The notes: a model not told the origin generated them from the sequence alone. Shown: positions 16,453 through 26,999, counted from the stretch's first letter. The stretch: 52,768 bases of DNA from Pseudomonas neustonica (GCF_003797945.1 NZ_RKKU01000028.1:1-52768), one strand, 5' to 3'. Numbers and translations are program-made.

Positions 16453-18639
16453 ATGTCCACCTACCGCGTCACACTTCTGGCAGGAATTACACTACTGGGT
16501 CTGCCAGCAAGCCTGCAGGCGTCAACGGATCCGCTGCTTGACGATCTCGAATTGCCCAAAGTCCTCAGCGCAACCCGCCTCAAGCAAGCCCCTGCGGAGG
16601 TGCCTGGCAGCATGACGGTGCTCGACCGCCAGTTGATTCGCGCCACTGGCGCCAGAGACATTCCGGAGATTCTGCGGTTAGTACCGGGCATGATGATTGG
16701 TTACCGTCGCGGCAATCAGATCAACGTCAATTATCACGGCACCAATGTTACCGAAGCGCGGCGCCTGCAGGTACTAATTGATGGGCGCTCGGTCTACCGC
16801 CCAGGCTTTGCCACAGTAGACTGGGCTGAAATACCGGTTGCGGTTGAAGATATCGATCGTATCGAAGTCTTTCGCGGGCCAAACACCGCCGCATACGGTG
16901 CCAACGCCCTGATGGGGGTGATCAACATCATCACCCGCCACCCGCGTGACACGCTGGGCACCACATTCAAGCTCACCAAAGGCACGCGCGGAGTTAATGA
17001 CTGGTTAGCGCGCGAGGGCTTTAGCACCGAATACAGCCAAACCCGCCTGACGCTGTCCGGCATGGCAGATGAAGGCTTCGACTTCTACGAAGAACCCGGC
17101 CAGGAATATCGAGATGGCAAGCGCCTAACGCGCGTCAACCTGAGCAGCGCTTTCCAGGTGGATACATCCAACACGATCGAATGGCAGCTGGCTGCCAGCG
17201 AAACCAGTCGCCAAAGTTACTACGATTACAGCCCTTTCCTGGGCGCCGCCAAGCAACCCTTGGGACAATTTGATCAATTGATCGACGAATGGCAACCCGA
17301 CTCTGATATTCGTGGCCACGATTACGTTGTGCAGGGCCTCTGGAAAACCGACCTATCGGCAAACCATAGCGTACAGATTCTCGCCTACGGTCAGCATATG
17401 GAGCGTTTGAGCGACTTCCGCGCCTGTGACAGTCCACTGGTCTTCTCGCCGACGCTACGCGAGCTTTCTGCTCTGAGCCCGCTCGCCGCGAGACGGGTCA
17501 GCCGCTATATGAGTCACGACGTAGCGGGCAGTCTACGCAACTACATGAACGACTTCATGTACGGTCAGTATTACGACTATCTTGGCGATCTGGGCGAGAG
17601 GATACTGCAGGAGCGCCAACAATATGTGGACAGTGAACCCGCCTGTTTCGACATTGATCAACACATACGCGAGAGCCGCTATCACCTTGAGGTTCAGGAT
17701 ACCTTCCGTCTAAACGAGCAACTGCGCTTTGTCAGCGGCGCCAGCTATCGTCAGGACAGGGTCAAATCCGAGACTTTCTTCGGTGGCACTGTCGACAACG
17801 CCATTATTCAGGCTTTTGGTAACGCTGAGTACCGTCCACATGATCGCTGGCTATTTCAATTCGGCGGCATGTACGAAGACTCCCAACTGGTGGGTGATGC
17901 GTTTTCGCCGCGAGTAGCAATGCACTACTTCATCACCCCGCTGCACAGCCTCAGGTTCGTCTATTCAGAAGCCGTGCGCACACCTGACATGTACGAAAAC
18001 AACATCAACTGGACCTATAACCTGAAGAACATCAGTGGGCCAGTAAGTGGACCACAAAGCTATTACGCCACCGCCGTTGGCCCTGGGGACCTCGATACCG
18101 AGACCATGCGCTCACGTGAGATTGGCTATAACGGAACCAACCACCGTTATGGCGTGTCCGTAGATCTGCGCGTGTTTCAGGAGCGTATTACGGGCATGAA
18201 CAGTGAGCCGCTAAAGCTGACTGACTTTTACCCCAATAACGACTCATCTGCCGAGTTTGAAGGCGCTGAAGCTCAGATCGACTGGCGTGCCACCTATGCC
18301 GACCGCTTTCGGCTGACGTACGCCTACGTTGACTTCGAAGCCAGCAGCAAGCTTGACCAACGTCTCACAGCCCGTAATTCCGGTAGCGCCGCATGGATTC
18401 GCTCATGGCCCGCAGGTATTGAAAGCAGCTTGATCTATTACGGCGCGGACCAACTTAACGAGCGCCGCTTTGAACGTGTGGATACTCGGCTGGAAAAAGA
18501 GTTCGCGCTCGGGCAGCGTAGCCACCTGAACCTGGCCCTGGTACTGCAGCATCGCCTGGACGACGAGCCGCTGACATGGGACGAAAACAGGTACGAAAGC
18601 CAGAACCACTACTACCTGAGTGCTGAACTACACTTTTGA
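16453..18639 (+). CDS. TonB-dependent outer-membrane receptor
   Basis: The protein has 728 residues: a signal peptide (1 to about 24, ending LQAS), a plug domain at about 40-160 (VLSATRLKQAPAEVPGSMTV, then RIEVFRGPNTAAYGANALMGVINI) and a C-terminal beta barrel that ends in phenylalanine. It should import a substrate over the outer membrane using TonB energy. The plug starts directly after the signal peptide, so there is no N-terminal FecA-like signalling domain. The ligand cannot be deduced. No strong ribosome site is seen before the ATG. The next two genes code for a periplasmic binding protein and a hybrid kinase, so the receptor may feed a ligand to a sensing pathway. Confidence 0.9.
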   Translation: MSTYRVTLLAGITLLGLPASLQASTDPLLDDLELPKVLSATRLKQAPAEVPGSMTVLDRQLIRATGARDIPEILRLVPGMMIGYRRGNQINVNYHGTNVTEARRLQVLIDGRSVYRPGFATVDWAEIPVAVEDIDRIEVFRGPNTAAYGANALMGVINIITRHPRDTLGTTFKLTKGTRGVNDWLAREGFSTEYSQTRLTLSGMADEGFDFYEEPGQEYRDGKRLTRVNLSSAFQVDTSNTIEWQLAASETSRQSYYDYSPFLGAAKQPLGQFDQLIDEWQPDSDIRGHDYVVQGLWKTDLSANHSVQILAYGQHMERLSDFRACDSPLVFSPTLRELSALSPLAARRVSRYMSHDVAGSLRNYMNDFMYGQYYDYLGDLGERILQERQQYVDSEPACFDIDQHIRESRYHLEVQDTFRLNEQLRFVSGASYRQDRVKSETFFGGTVDNAIIQAFGNAEYRPHDRWLFQFGGMYEDSQLVGDAFSPRVAMHYFITPLHSLRFVYSEAVRTPDMYENNINWTYNLKNISGPVSGPQSYYATAVGPGDLDTETMRSREIGYNGTNHRYGVSVDLRVFQERITGMNSEPLKLTDFYPNNDSSAEFEGAEAQIDWRATYADRFRLTYAYVDFEASSKLDQRLTARNSGSAAWIRSWPAGIESSLIYYGADQLNERRFERVDTRLEKEFALGQRSHLNLALVLQHRLDDEPLTWDENRYESQNHYYLSAELHF

Positions 18640-18701
18640 GCAAGCCGGGGCGGCCCAGCACCCGGCAAGGCGCGAAAGCAAAACCGACAAGGAACGTCAC
18701 T

Positions 18702-18740
18702 ATGATTAATGATTACCAGCTGCGGCTTATGCTGAAATGA
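18702..18740 (+). CDS. 12-codon leader ORF coupled to the binding-protein gene
   Basis: A short frame, ATG to TGA, codes for the peptide [12 protein letters not shown]. It has the best ribosome site of the region, AAGGAA at 18689-18694, at 7 bases from its ATG. Its stop overlaps the start of the next gene in an ATGA arrangement. The binding-protein gene itself has no Shine-Dalgarno sequence inside this leader, and its frame is closed upstream by a TGA at 18710-18712. This suggests that ribosomes reach the binding-protein gene by finishing this peptide. It could be simple translational coupling or a regulatory leader. Too short to prove from one sequence. Confidence 0.5.
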   Translation: MINDYQLRLMLK

Positions 18741-19615
18741 GATTTGGCGCTAGAGCCTTTTGCCTGCTGTTACTGGTGTTATGTTCAGCCAGCGCATCTG
18801 CTCGTGCCATTCTTGTTGCCGCTCCTGCGGCCGATAGCCCACTGATTAATGAATTTGTAGCCGAACTGCGGACAAAGCTGCCACAAGACCAGGTAACGGT
18901 TTCAGTCACCCCGGCAACCGATGCAACCAGCGCGGACATCATCATTACACTCGGCAAAGATATGCTGAACTGGCGCTTACAGTCAGGCTTGCAAACGCCT
19001 AGCATCGCCGCCTATCTGAACCGACATGCCCTCCCCTCGCAGCCACTGCCAGCCTATCTGACCACCCTGCTCGCCAACCCCAAGCCAATCCGCCAACTGC
19101 GCCTGGCAAAAATCCTGGTACCAAGGTTACGAGTCGCCGGTTTTCTTTATAGCGAAGAACAAAGCAGCGCCCATGCCGAATGGACCTATCCAGCAGAGCA
19201 AAGCGACTTGCGGCTATACAGCGTCATAGTTAAGCGCCCATCCAACCTGACCAGAGACCTGCTGCAAGTGTTAGATACAGCCGATGTACTCATCGGCCTC
19301 GACGACCCCGGCATCTACAATGCCGACAACCTCAAAACCATACTGCTCACCAGCTATTCGCGCAGCAAGGTGCTCATAGGGCCAAGTGCGCCTTTCATTG
19401 AAGCCGGCAGCCTTAGCACAACGTACAGCACACCGGGAGACATGGCCCACAGCGTTGCCTTACTACTGCAACAGGATCAGCTGCCGGGCGAGGTTACCTA
19501 CCCCGCTTATTTTTCGGTATTGAGCAACGCACAAGTGGCCCGCTCTCTGGGCTTGCCAGAACCTGATGACGAAACGCTCCGTCACTTGCTGACTGAGCTG
19601 GAGCAATCACCATGA
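18737..19615 (+). CDS. Periplasmic substrate-binding protein (ABC_sub_bind-like)
   Basis: The 292-residue protein has a Sec signal peptide (1 to about 23, cleavage near ASARA) and no lipobox, so it should be free in the periplasm. The rest looks like a two-lobe type 1 binding fold related to the ABC_sub_bind (TrpX-like) family. There are no permease or ATPase genes beside it. Instead it overlaps the hybrid kinase gene by 4 bases and follows the TonB receptor. I infer that it presents a ligand to the kinase and is not part of an importer. Similar receptor-binding protein-kinase trios occur in other proteobacteria. Confidence 0.75.
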   Translation: MRFGARAFCLLLLVLCSASASARAILVAAPAADSPLINEFVAELRTKLPQDQVTVSVTPATDATSADIIITLGKDMLNWRLQSGLQTPSIAAYLNRHALPSQPLPAYLTTLLANPKPIRQLRLAKILVPRLRVAGFLYSEEQSSAHAEWTYPAEQSDLRLYSVIVKRPSNLTRDLLQVLDTADVLIGLDDPGIYNADNLKTILLTSYSRSKVLIGPSAPFIEAGSLSTTYSTPGDMAHSVALLLQQDQLPGEVTYPAYFSVLSNAQVARSLGLPEPDDETLRHLLTELEQSP

Positions 19616-21540
19616 GTTTTCTGCAGCACGGCACTATTTTCAGCCGGTTGATACTCATTGCTACCCTGCCGGTGATGTTGATGGCTGGGGTAGGTTTCAC
19701 GGTATTTACCAGCGCGCGGCTGGACGACGTCAACCGCGAATTACAGTTAACCGGACAACTGATTGCCGACCAGCTTGCACCCGCCGCCGAGTACGGCGTA
19801 ATTAGTGGCAACCTGCGCACGCTGGAGAGTCTGGTGCAAGGCACACTCAACATGCCGCACGTACGCTACGTCGAGGTGTATGACAGCACCGGCCAGCCGC
19901 TACTGATGCTCAGCAAGCAGAACGCCAAAAGCAACGCCAGTAGTGGCCTTCAGGTCTTTGTCGCCGACATTATGCGTCAGCGTATCACCTTGCAAAACGA
20001 TCTATTTCTGCTCGACGTACCGATCAGCGAACCTCAGGACGAATTCAGCTACCTCGGTCAGGTACATGTTGGTCTGAGCAACGCAGCCTTCGTTGAACGC
20101 CAGCATGCCATTCTGCTGAAAACGGCCGGCCTGGCCACACTCGTATTGATCGCCACACTGTTTCTGGCCATCCGCCTCGCGCGCGCGCTAGCCAACCCAA
20201 TGGCACGTATGGGGTTGGCCGTGCACAAACTGCAGGAAGGGCAACTCAGCACCCGGCTGGAGGTCACCGATGAGCATGAGGTCGGACAACTGATGCGCAA
20301 TATCAACAGCCTGGCTGAAACCCTGGAACGCTCCAGGGCGCAACAACAGCAGGCAATGCAGCAGCTGGTCAGCGCGCGTGAAGAGGCTGAGGCGGCCAAC
20401 CGTGCCAAGTCGGAATTTCTCGCCATGATGAGTCATGAGCTACGCACACCAATGAACGGCGTGCTGGGTATGCTGCAGCTACTGGAGACTACCGACCTGA
20501 GCAGCGAGCAAAGCGAATACGTCAATATCGCCGGCGAGTCGACCGACCACCTGCTCAAGGTAATCAACGATATCCTCGACTTCTCGCGCATCGAGCGTGG
20601 CGTACTCGAACTGGAAAAAATCCCGTTCAACCTGCCACAACTGATCAGCTCTTCGGTAAATGTGTTTGAGCATACGGCGAGACAAAAAAACCTGCAGCTC
20701 ATAACCCGAATGCAAGGTAATACGCAATGGTCTGAGGTACAGGGCGACCCTACCCGCATTAGGCAGATTCTGGTTAACCTGATTGGCAATGCATTGAAGT
20801 TTACCGAACAAGGCAATGTCACTGTTGCAGCCAGCTGGAACCTGTACGACAGCAACCGGCTCTGGCTGGAGTGTGAGGTAACAGACACCGGCATTGGCAT
20901 CGCCCCGGAACGCCTCGAAAGCATGTTTGATGCCTTTCAGCAGGCCGACTCCAGCACCTCACGGCGCTTCGGTGGAACCGGGCTGGGGCTGTCCATAGCA
21001 CGTACCTTTGTAGAGAAAATGGGCGGTGAGCTGAGCGCTCTGAGTACGGAAGGTAAAGGCTCGCACTTTAGCTTCAATATTCCTTTGGAGCTCAGCCATC
21101 AAGGAGAACAAAGCTGCGAGCAAAATCAGACCAGTGATCATGATCGCCCCGACAAACCGGTCCTGTTGGTGGAAGATAATCCAGTCAATCAAATGGTGAT
21201 CGAAGGCATGTTGCACGGCTTCGAGATCCAGGTTGATATCGCCAGCTCAGGTGAACAGGCACTCCAGTTACTTGCCAGCCAACCTGATCGCTACTCCATG
21301 ATTCTGATGGATATCCACCTGCCGGATACCAATGGACTTGAAGTCTGTCGCCGGTACCACGGGCAATGCAAAAACGAAGGGCGCTTTCCCATACCCTGTA
21401 TTGCACTTACCGCCAGCGCCTTTGAATTGGACCGGCGACACTGCGAAGAAGCCGGCATGCAGGATTTTCTGAGCAAGCCGGTGAGCCGACAAGCGCTATT
21501 TGAGGCAGTCAGCCACTGGTCTCAAACAGCAGATCATTGA
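19612..21540 (+). CDS. Hybrid sensor histidine kinase with receiver domain
   Basis: A 642-residue inner-membrane sensor. Layout: membrane helix at about 11-33, a periplasmic domain of about 135 residues, a second helix at about 170-190, HAMP to about 242, HisKA with phosphorylated H275 (MSHELRTP), HATPase with NLIGNALKF (N box), DTGIGI (435-440) and GGTGLGL (464-470), and a C-terminal receiver with phospho-acceptor D567 (LMDIHLP). There is no HPt domain and no response regulator gene nearby, so phosphate must pass to partners coded elsewhere. It overlaps the binding-protein gene by 4 bases. The likely input is the loaded binding protein touching the periplasmic domain; the output is unknown. 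Confidence 0.92.
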   Translation: MSFLQHGTIFSRLILIATLPVMLMAGVGFTVFTSARLDDVNRELQLTGQLIADQLAPAAEYGVISGNLRTLESLVQGTLNMPHVRYVEVYDSTGQPLLMLSKQNAKSNASSGLQVFVADIMRQRITLQNDLFLLDVPISEPQDEFSYLGQVHVGLSNAAFVERQHAILLKTAGLATLVLIATLFLAIRLARALANPMARMGLAVHKLQEGQLSTRLEVTDEHEVGQLMRNINSLAETLERSRAQQQQAMQQLVSAREEAEAANRAKSEFLAMMSHELRTPMNGVLGMLQLLETTDLSSEQSEYVNIAGESTDHLLKVINDILDFSRIERGVLELEKIPFNLPQLISSSVNVFEHTARQKNLQLITRMQGNTQWSEVQGDPTRIRQILVNLIGNALKFTEQGNVTVAASWNLYDSNRLWLECEVTDTGIGIAPERLESMFDAFQQADSSTSRRFGGTGLGLSIARTFVEKMGGELSALSTEGKGSHFSFNIPLELSHQGEQSCEQNQTSDHDRPDKPVLLVEDNPVNQMVIEGMLHGFEIQVDIASSGEQALQLLASQPDRYSMILMDIHLPDTNGLEVCRRYHGQCKNEGRFPIPCIALTASAFELDRRHCEEAGMQDFLSKPVSRQALFEAVSHWSQTADH

Positions 21541-21717
21541 TCGCGTTGATCCTGCACCATTCTGCTCTGCGCCTAGACCAGCCAGCGCTGGATTCGAATA
21601 GCGAATATCGCGACACTAGGGCTCATTTTTTTCGACCCTGAGCGTCAGGTTCTGCTATCAGGCAGCACGTGTACCGCAAGGCGTCGTGCCCCGATCCAGT
21701 CATACGAGCGCACAACA

Positions 21718-23271
21718 ATGTCAACAATCACTCTCGAATCACCCTACAGCACACTACCTGAACTGATCGCCACTCATGCTCTTGAGCGCGCTGAACACCC
21801 TGCACTGATAGAGGGTACAAGACGCCTCAGTTACGGCGAGCTAAACGCAGAGGCCGATCGCGTAGCTGCCGCACTGCAACGTGATGGTGTGTTACCGGGC
21901 GAGGCGATTGCGGTTTGTGCAGCCAATTCGATCAACTACGCGGTCCTTTTTGTCGGCGCGCTGAGGGCCGGTGTGGTAGTCGCACCACTGGCACCATCCT
22001 CTACTCCAGAAAGCCTGCTCGGCATGCTAGCTGACTCCGCAGCCAAGCTGTTCTTTGTCGACGCGGATGTGCGTGATGCCATCGGCGGTGTACGCGAGCG
22101 CATCCAGCCCGCGCTTTATAGTCTGGATAACAGTGTCGGTGAGCACGGTTATAGCCAGTGGCTAGCCGACGCCAAACCAACAGCAGTCGAACTCGCACCG
22201 GAGCTGGTTTTCAACATCATCTACTCGTCCGGTACCACCGGTGAGCCAAAAGGTATTGTGCAATCACATGGCATGCGTTGGTCGCATATCCAACGTGCCC
22301 TGGTCTTCGACTATGGCCCTGACGCGCGCACCCTGATTTCTACCCCGCTCTACTCCAACACAACACTGGTCTCTTTTCTGCCCACGTTGGGGTTAGGTGG
22401 CACCGTTGTACTCATGGCCAAATTTGATGCCGCACGCTACCTGAGCCTCGCACAGGAGCACAAGATCACCCATACCATGCTGGTGCCAGTGCAGTATCAA
22501 CGTCTGATGGCGCGTGACGACTTTGACCAGTACGACCTGTCCAGCTTCATCATGAAGTTCAGTACCAGCGCTCCCTTCCATGCGGCGCTCAAGGCAGACA
22601 TCCTGGACCGCTGGCCCGGTGGCCTGGTTGAGTTTTACGGTATGACCGAAGGTGGCGGCACCTGTATTTTGCCTGCCCACCTGCACCCGACCAAACTCGG
22701 CACCGTGGGTATGCCCTCAGAGGGGCATGACATGCGCGTGATTGACGAGGACGGCAACGAGCTGCCGCATGGCGAGATCGGCGAAGTAGTTGGCAACTCG
22801 CCGGCGATGATGACCGGCTATTTAAACAAGCCGGAAAAAACCAGCGAAGCCGAATGGTATGACAGTACTGGCAAGCGCTTCATCCGCACTGGCGATGTTG
22901 GCCGCTTCGATGAGGAAGGCTTCCTGACGCTGATGGACCGCAAGAAAGACATGGTCATTAGCGGCGGCTTCAACATCTACCCAAGTGACCTGGAAGCAGA
23001 ACTGCGCCAGCATCCAGAACTGCTGGATGTGACCGTGATTGGCGTAGCGTCCACCAGCTGGGGCGAAACCCCGGTCGGCTATGTGGTACCCAAGCCTAAT
23101 GCTGACGTCAGCGCTGAGAGCGTCCTTGAATGGTTCAATGCCCGCGTCGGTAAAACCCAACGTTTGAACCGTGTCATTATTACTGATGAGCTGCCGCGCA
23201 GCGCCATCGGCAAGGTGCTCAAGCGCGAGCTACGCGACATTTTTCAGGCCGAGTTTGGCGTACTGAAATAA
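21718..23271 (+). CDS. Class I adenylate-forming acyl/aryl-CoA ligase
   Basis: A 517-residue ANL-superfamily enzyme. Motifs: YSSGTTGEPKGIVQSH (A3), EFYGMTEGGG (A5), RTGDVGRFDEEGFLTLMDRKKDMVISGGFNIYPSDLE (A7-A8) and the C-terminal catalytic lysine in PRSAIGKVLKREL. It resembles 4-coumarate/long-chain fatty-acid CoA ligases; the acid is not identifiable. It is on the same strand as, and 177 bases after, the kinase gene, and has its own spacer, so whether it is part of that operon is unclear. It differs clearly from the longer synthetase at 12615-14294. Confidence 0.88.
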   Translation: MSTITLESPYSTLPELIATHALERAEHPALIEGTRRLSYGELNAEADRVAAALQRDGVLPGEAIAVCAANSINYAVLFVGALRAGVVVAPLAPSSTPESLLGMLADSAAKLFFVDADVRDAIGGVRERIQPALYSLDNSVGEHGYSQWLADAKPTAVELAPELVFNIIYSSGTTGEPKGIVQSHGMRWSHIQRALVFDYGPDARTLISTPLYSNTTLVSFLPTLGLGGTVVLMAKFDAARYLSLAQEHKITHTMLVPVQYQRLMARDDFDQYDLSSFIMKFSTSAPFHAALKADILDRWPGGLVEFYGMTEGGGTCILPAHLHPTKLGTVGMPSEGHDMRVIDEDGNELPHGEIGEVVGNSPAMMTGYLNKPEKTSEAEWYDSTGKRFIRTGDVGRFDEEGFLTLMDRKKDMVISGGFNIYPSDLEAELRQHPELLDVTVIGVASTSWGETPVGYVVPKPNADVSAESVLEWFNARVGKTQRLNRVIITDELPRSAIGKVLKRELRDIFQAEFGVLK

Positions 23272-23655
23272 TCCGCATCGCTAGTAAAAACCTGCCATTT
23301 TGCAAAACCACAAGATGCCCGAGGAGAGAGAACCTTTTCCTCGGACGTCATCGCGGGTATCCTCAACGCCTCTTTGCACAGGTTAAGAGCGACAGTTGTG
23401 ACTTTATCGTCAGGCATACAGTCTGACTTTACGCTGGCCCGATAGCGCCAGGAAACATCTGAAAACGCTGCAACATGAGAACAGAAGAACAAGAGTCTTG
23501 ATCAGCACTGACTTTATTTCGTAAGAATAGAGCAATAGCTTAATACAGGATCTAGCAATGTTGGCTTCTCACAGCGCGCTTTTTCAGATGTTGCCTGAAT
23601 ATCAGGTCAAGCCGAATTTATAGCGCCCCGTAACAGGGGAAGAGCAGGAGCCTCT
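23272..23655 (+). promoter_or_regulatory. Upstream region of fabA with a repeated octamer and possible promoter
   Basis: These 384 bases hold no gene I can support. The octamer TGACTTTA occurs three times (23399-23406, 23424-23431, 23509-23516). GTCAG and CTGAC arms at 23409-23427 make a short inverted repeat. TTGATC (23498-23503) and TAAGAA (23522-23527), 18 bases apart, are a plausible sigma70 promoter for fabAB. Unsaturated fatty acid genes are commonly regulated, so some of these may be operator sites, but I do not recognise a known operator sequence. Confidence 0.35.
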
Positions 23656-24171
23656 ATGACACAACAGAATGCGTACTCCCGGGAAGAGCTGCTCAAATGC
23701 AGCCGTGGTGAAATGTTCGGCCCCGGTAACGCGCAACTCCCCGCCCCCAATATGCTGATGATGGATCGTATCGTTCATATCAGCCAAACCGGCGGAAAGT
23801 ATGGCAAAGGCGAAATCGTCGCCGAACTGGATATCAATCCTGATCTCTGGTTTTTTGCCTGTCATTTTGAAGGTGACCCCGTCATGCCAGGCTGCTTGGG
23901 TCTGGATGCAATGTGGCAACTGGTTGGTTTCTATCTGGGCTGGCTGGGCTATGAAGGCCGCGGCCGCGCGCTGGGCTCAGGTGAAGTCAAATTCACTGGC
24001 CAGGTTCTGCCTACCGCCAAGAAAGTCACTTACACTATCAATATCAAGCGCACCATCAATCGTGCCCTGACCCTCGGCATTGCCGATGGCACCATGGCCG
24101 TTGATGGACGTGAGATCTACAGCGCTGAAGGTTTGCGCGTAGGTCTGTTTACATCTACCGACAGTTTCTGA
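23656..24171 (+). CDS. fabA: 3-hydroxydecanoyl-ACP dehydratase/isomerase
   Basis: FabA dehydrates 3-hydroxyacyl-ACP and isomerises trans-2- to cis-3-decenoyl-ACP, the branch point of anaerobic unsaturated fatty acid synthesis. It has 171 residues, the normal length, with the catalytic pair H70 and D84 in [16 protein letters not shown] at exactly the E. coli positions. It is followed after 11 bases by fabB, its usual partner in the pathway. Confidence 0.98.
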   Translation: MTQQNAYSREELLKCSRGEMFGPGNAQLPAPNMLMMDRIVHISQTGGKYGKGEIVAELDINPDLWFFACHFEGDPVMPGCLGLDAMWQLVGFYLGWLGYEGRGRALGSGEVKFTGQVLPTAKKVTYTINIKRTINRALTLGIADGTMAVDGREIYSAEGLRVGLFTSTDSF

Positions 24172-24182
24172 GGATTATCACT

Positions 24183-25400
24183 ATGCGTCGCGTCGTGATT
24201 ACCGGCATGGGTATTATTTCCTGCCTTGGCCAGGACCTAGAAAGCGTGGCTGCCAGCCTGAAAGCCGGCAAGCCAGGCATTCGTTTCAACCCTTCATACG
24301 CAGAAATGGGCTTGCGCAGCCACGTTTCCGGTTCGGTCGAAATCGATCTGGATGCGGCCATTGACCGTAAGGTCAAGCGCTTCATGGGTGATGCAGCGGC
24401 TTATGCCTACCTGTCCATGCAGCAGGCCATTGCCGATGCAAGCCTGGGCGAAGAGCTCGTCAGCAACGTACGTACCGGCCTGGTTGCCGGCAGCGGCGGC
24501 GCTTCCACACTGAACCAGATGGAAGCGGTTGATATCCTGCGCGAAAAAGGCGTGAAGAAGATTGGGCCGTATCGTGTGCCGCGTACCATGGGTAGCACTG
24601 TATCCGCCTGTCTCGCGACCCCTTTCAAGATCAAGGGCGTGAACTACTCCATCTCCTCCGCATGCGCCACCAGCGCGCATTGTATTGGACATGCAGCAGA
24701 ACTGATCCAGCTCGGCAAGCAGGACATCGTCTTTGCCGGCGGCGGCGAAGAAGAGCATTGGTCACAGACCATGCTGTTTGATGCCATGGGTGCGCTCTCT
24801 ACGCAGTATAACGACACGCCGGAAAAAGCCTCACGCGCTTACGACAGCAAACGCGATGGTTTCGTCATTGCAGGCGGCGGTGGCATGGTTGTAGTTGAAG
24901 AGCTGGAGCACGCGTTGGCGCGCGGCGCCAAGATCTACGCAGAAGTGGTCGGTTACGGCGCGACTTCAGACGGCTACGACATGGTCGCACCTAGCGGCGA
25001 AGGCGCAATACGCTGCATGCAGCAAGCACTGGCTACCGTTGATGGTGCCATCGAGTATCTGAATACTCACGGCACCTCTACCCCGGTAGGCGACGTTGCA
25101 GAGCTGAAAGCCATCCGTGAAGTCTTTGGTGATAACGCGCCAAAGATCAGTTCGACCAAGAGCCTGTCTGGTCACTCACTCGGTGCTGCCGGTGTGCAGG
25201 AAGCAATTTATTGCCTGCTGATGATGCGTGACAACTTCCTCGCTGCATCTGCCAACATCGAAGAGCTGGACGAGAATGCCGGCAACCTGCCGATCCTGCG
25301 TGAACGTCTGGATAAGGCCGTCGACCTGGTCATGTCCAACAGCTTTGGTTTTGGTGGCACCAACGCCACGCTGATCATGAAGCGCTGGCAAGCAGCCTGA
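24183..25400 (+). CDS. fabB: Beta-ketoacyl-ACP synthase I
   Basis: FabB elongates the cis-3-decenoyl-ACP made by FabA and so commits carbon to unsaturated fatty acids. The 405-residue thiolase-fold protein has nucleophile C161 (SSACATSAH), H296 ([11 protein letters not shown]), K326 and H331 (GHSLGAAG), the full Cys-His-His set of KAS I/II. It directly follows fabA and is the last gene before a strong terminator. Confidence 0.97.
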   Translation: MRRVVITGMGIISCLGQDLESVAASLKAGKPGIRFNPSYAEMGLRSHVSGSVEIDLDAAIDRKVKRFMGDAAAYAYLSMQQAIADASLGEELVSNVRTGLVAGSGGASTLNQMEAVDILREKGVKKIGPYRVPRTMGSTVSACLATPFKIKGVNYSISSACATSAHCIGHAAELIQLGKQDIVFAGGGEEEHWSQTMLFDAMGALSTQYNDTPEKASRAYDSKRDGFVIAGGGGMVVVEELEHALARGAKIYAEVVGYGATSDGYDMVAPSGEGAIRCMQQALATVDGAIEYLNTHGTSTPVGDVAELKAIREVFGDNAPKISSTKSLSGHSLGAAGVQEAIYCLLMMRDNFLAASANIEELDENAGNLPILRERLDKAVDLVMSNSFGFGGTNATLIMKRWQAA

Positions 25401-25420
25401 TAGAGGCTGGCACTAATAAA

Positions 25421-25447
25421 AACGCCGCATTTATGCGGCGTTTTTTT
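25421..25447 (+). terminator. Rho-independent terminator of fabA-fabB
   Basis: A 9-base perfect stem (AACGCCGCA / TGCGGCGTT) with the loop TTTA is followed by an uninterrupted T-run to 25447. It lies 20 bases after the fabB stop. The A-run before it may let it work in the other direction too, for the converging transporter gene. Confidence 0.9.
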
Positions 25448-25485
25448 ATACCCGAATATCGATATTTTTACCCTGTCGACATTCC

Positions 25486-26685
25486 TTAACGCGAGGCCCA
25501 GTTAGGCTGCGGTGCCCGTGCAGAAGCGCGCCTGGCCAGAAACGCCATAGTCACGGTAACCACGCCGCAGCCAGCCATGACCAGCGCCATAGGCACACTA
25601 CTACCATCATGCAATACACCAACCAACGCTGACGTCAGTCCGGCAATGGCAAACTGCATGGTTCCCATCAATGCTGACGCCACGCCAGCCTGATGGCCAT
25701 GACCCGCCAGCGCACACGCGGAGGCGTTAGGAATGACCAGGGATATCACCGCTACGCTGCAGAACAGCGGCGGCAAAAATAGCCAGATATTGGGCGAGTG
25801 CAAGAGCGCAACCACCAGCAAAGTCACTGTTGCAGCGCAATACACGCCGGTCGTCCCCTTCAGCAAGCTCAAGGGCGTGTTATGTCGCAACAACCGGCTG
25901 TTGAGCTGCGCAAATAGAATAAAACCAGCAGCGTTAGCACCAAAAAGCCAAGCGTAGTGATCTACGCTCAGCCCATACATTTCAATAAAGATATAGGGCG
26001 AGCCTGCGATATAGGCAAACATACCCGCCATGGCCACCCCGCCGGTAAGCGAATGAAACATAAACACCGGCTCACGCAATAATCCGAGGTAGCGCCCCAG
26101 CGCACTACCAAGCCGTGCAGGCGGCGTATCTTCCGGCAGCGTCTCTGGCAGAAAGAAGTACACCGCAAGGGCAAACAGCGCCGAAAAGAGCGTCAGGAAC
26201 CAGAAAATACTAGGCCAGCCCGCGACCTTCAACATGGCTCCACCCGCCAATGGTGCGAGAATGGGGGCAACCCCCATAATCAACATAAGCTGCGAGAATG
26301 CCTTGGCCGCATCAATAGGCGCGCACAAGTCGCGTACCACAGCCCGCGTGACCACCATACCCGCACAACCGCCCAAGGCCTGAGCAAAACGAGCCGCAAG
26401 CAGCCACTCGAGCGTTGGCGCCATGGCGCAGGCAAATGACGCCACGCAAAACAGCGCCACACCAAACAACAGAGGTAGGCGTCGGCCAAAGCGATCTGCC
26501 AACGGGCCATACACCAGCTGGCCACTCGCCAAGCCCAGAAAATAGACCGAAAGGCTCCACTGGACCTGCTCGGCATCCGCGTTCAGCGCTTCACCTATCG
26601 CCGGAAAAGCCGGCAGATACATGTCGATAGCCAAAGGACCAAAAGCGCTCAACGCACCGAGTATCAGCAGGATATAAAAAGGCAT
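25486..26685 (-). CDS. Bcr/CflA family multidrug efflux transporter (MFS)
   Basis: A 399-residue major facilitator protein with about 12 hydrophobic segments. The N-terminal stretch LGALSAFGPLAIDMYLPAFP is the signature of the Bcr/CflA drug:H+ antiporter subfamily, and the loop 2-3 motif GPLADRFGRR is the MFS motif A. It should export drugs such as bicyclomycin or chloramphenicol-like molecules, but the substrate is not known. It converges with fabB. Confidence 0.92.
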   Translation of the reverse strand: MPFYILLILGALSAFGPLAIDMYLPAFPAIGEALNADAEQVQWSLSVYFLGLASGQLVYGPLADRFGRRLPLLFGVALFCVASFACAMAPTLEWLLAARFAQALGGCAGMVVTRAVVRDLCAPIDAAKAFSQLMLIMGVAPILAPLAGGAMLKVAGWPSIFWFLTLFSALFALAVYFFLPETLPEDTPPARLGSALGRYLGLLREPVFMFHSLTGGVAMAGMFAYIAGSPYIFIEMYGLSVDHYAWLFGANAAGFILFAQLNSRLLRHNTPLSLLKGTTGVYCAATVTLLVVALLHSPNIWLFLPPLFCSVAVISLVIPNASACALAGHGHQAGVASALMGTMQFAIAGLTSALVGVLHDGSSVPMALVMAGCGVVTVTMAFLARRASARAPQPNWASR

Positions 26686-26999
26686 TCAGGTATCCGTAAA
26701 AGCGGTCGCGCAGAAGAAGTATGCAAAGGTCTGTGCAACAGAACTTATTCGCAGCGCTAAAAGCAAAAGAAAGGGACGACATCAGCTTAGATATCGATCG
26801 CGTATGATGCCAGAAAAGCAGTGAAAGCGAATGGAACAGATTGTTGCCTGAGTTAGCCAGTGCTTGAATTGCTCCGTAAGATCGAGGTATCAGCGGCCTG
26901 CCTTATCAAGCAAAGACAAAAAAGCCGCTCGTATTGACGAGCGGCTTTCAGATTGAGGACTTCCAGCACTCAGGTTACCGCACTGAGTAGCGCCGAACA
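26686..26999. other. Intergenic region between the MFS gene and csbD
   Basis: These 314 bases contain the csbD terminator at 26921-26948 and presumably the MFS promoter near 26700-26820. I see no coding frame. Confidence 0.5.
26921..26948 (-). terminator. Rho-independent terminator of csbD
   Basis: A 12-base perfect inverted repeat (AAAGCCGCTCGT / ACGAGCGGCTTT) with loop ATTG. On the minus strand it runs into TTTTTTGTC, which fits termination of the csbD transcript 51 bases after its stop. Confidence 0.88.
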
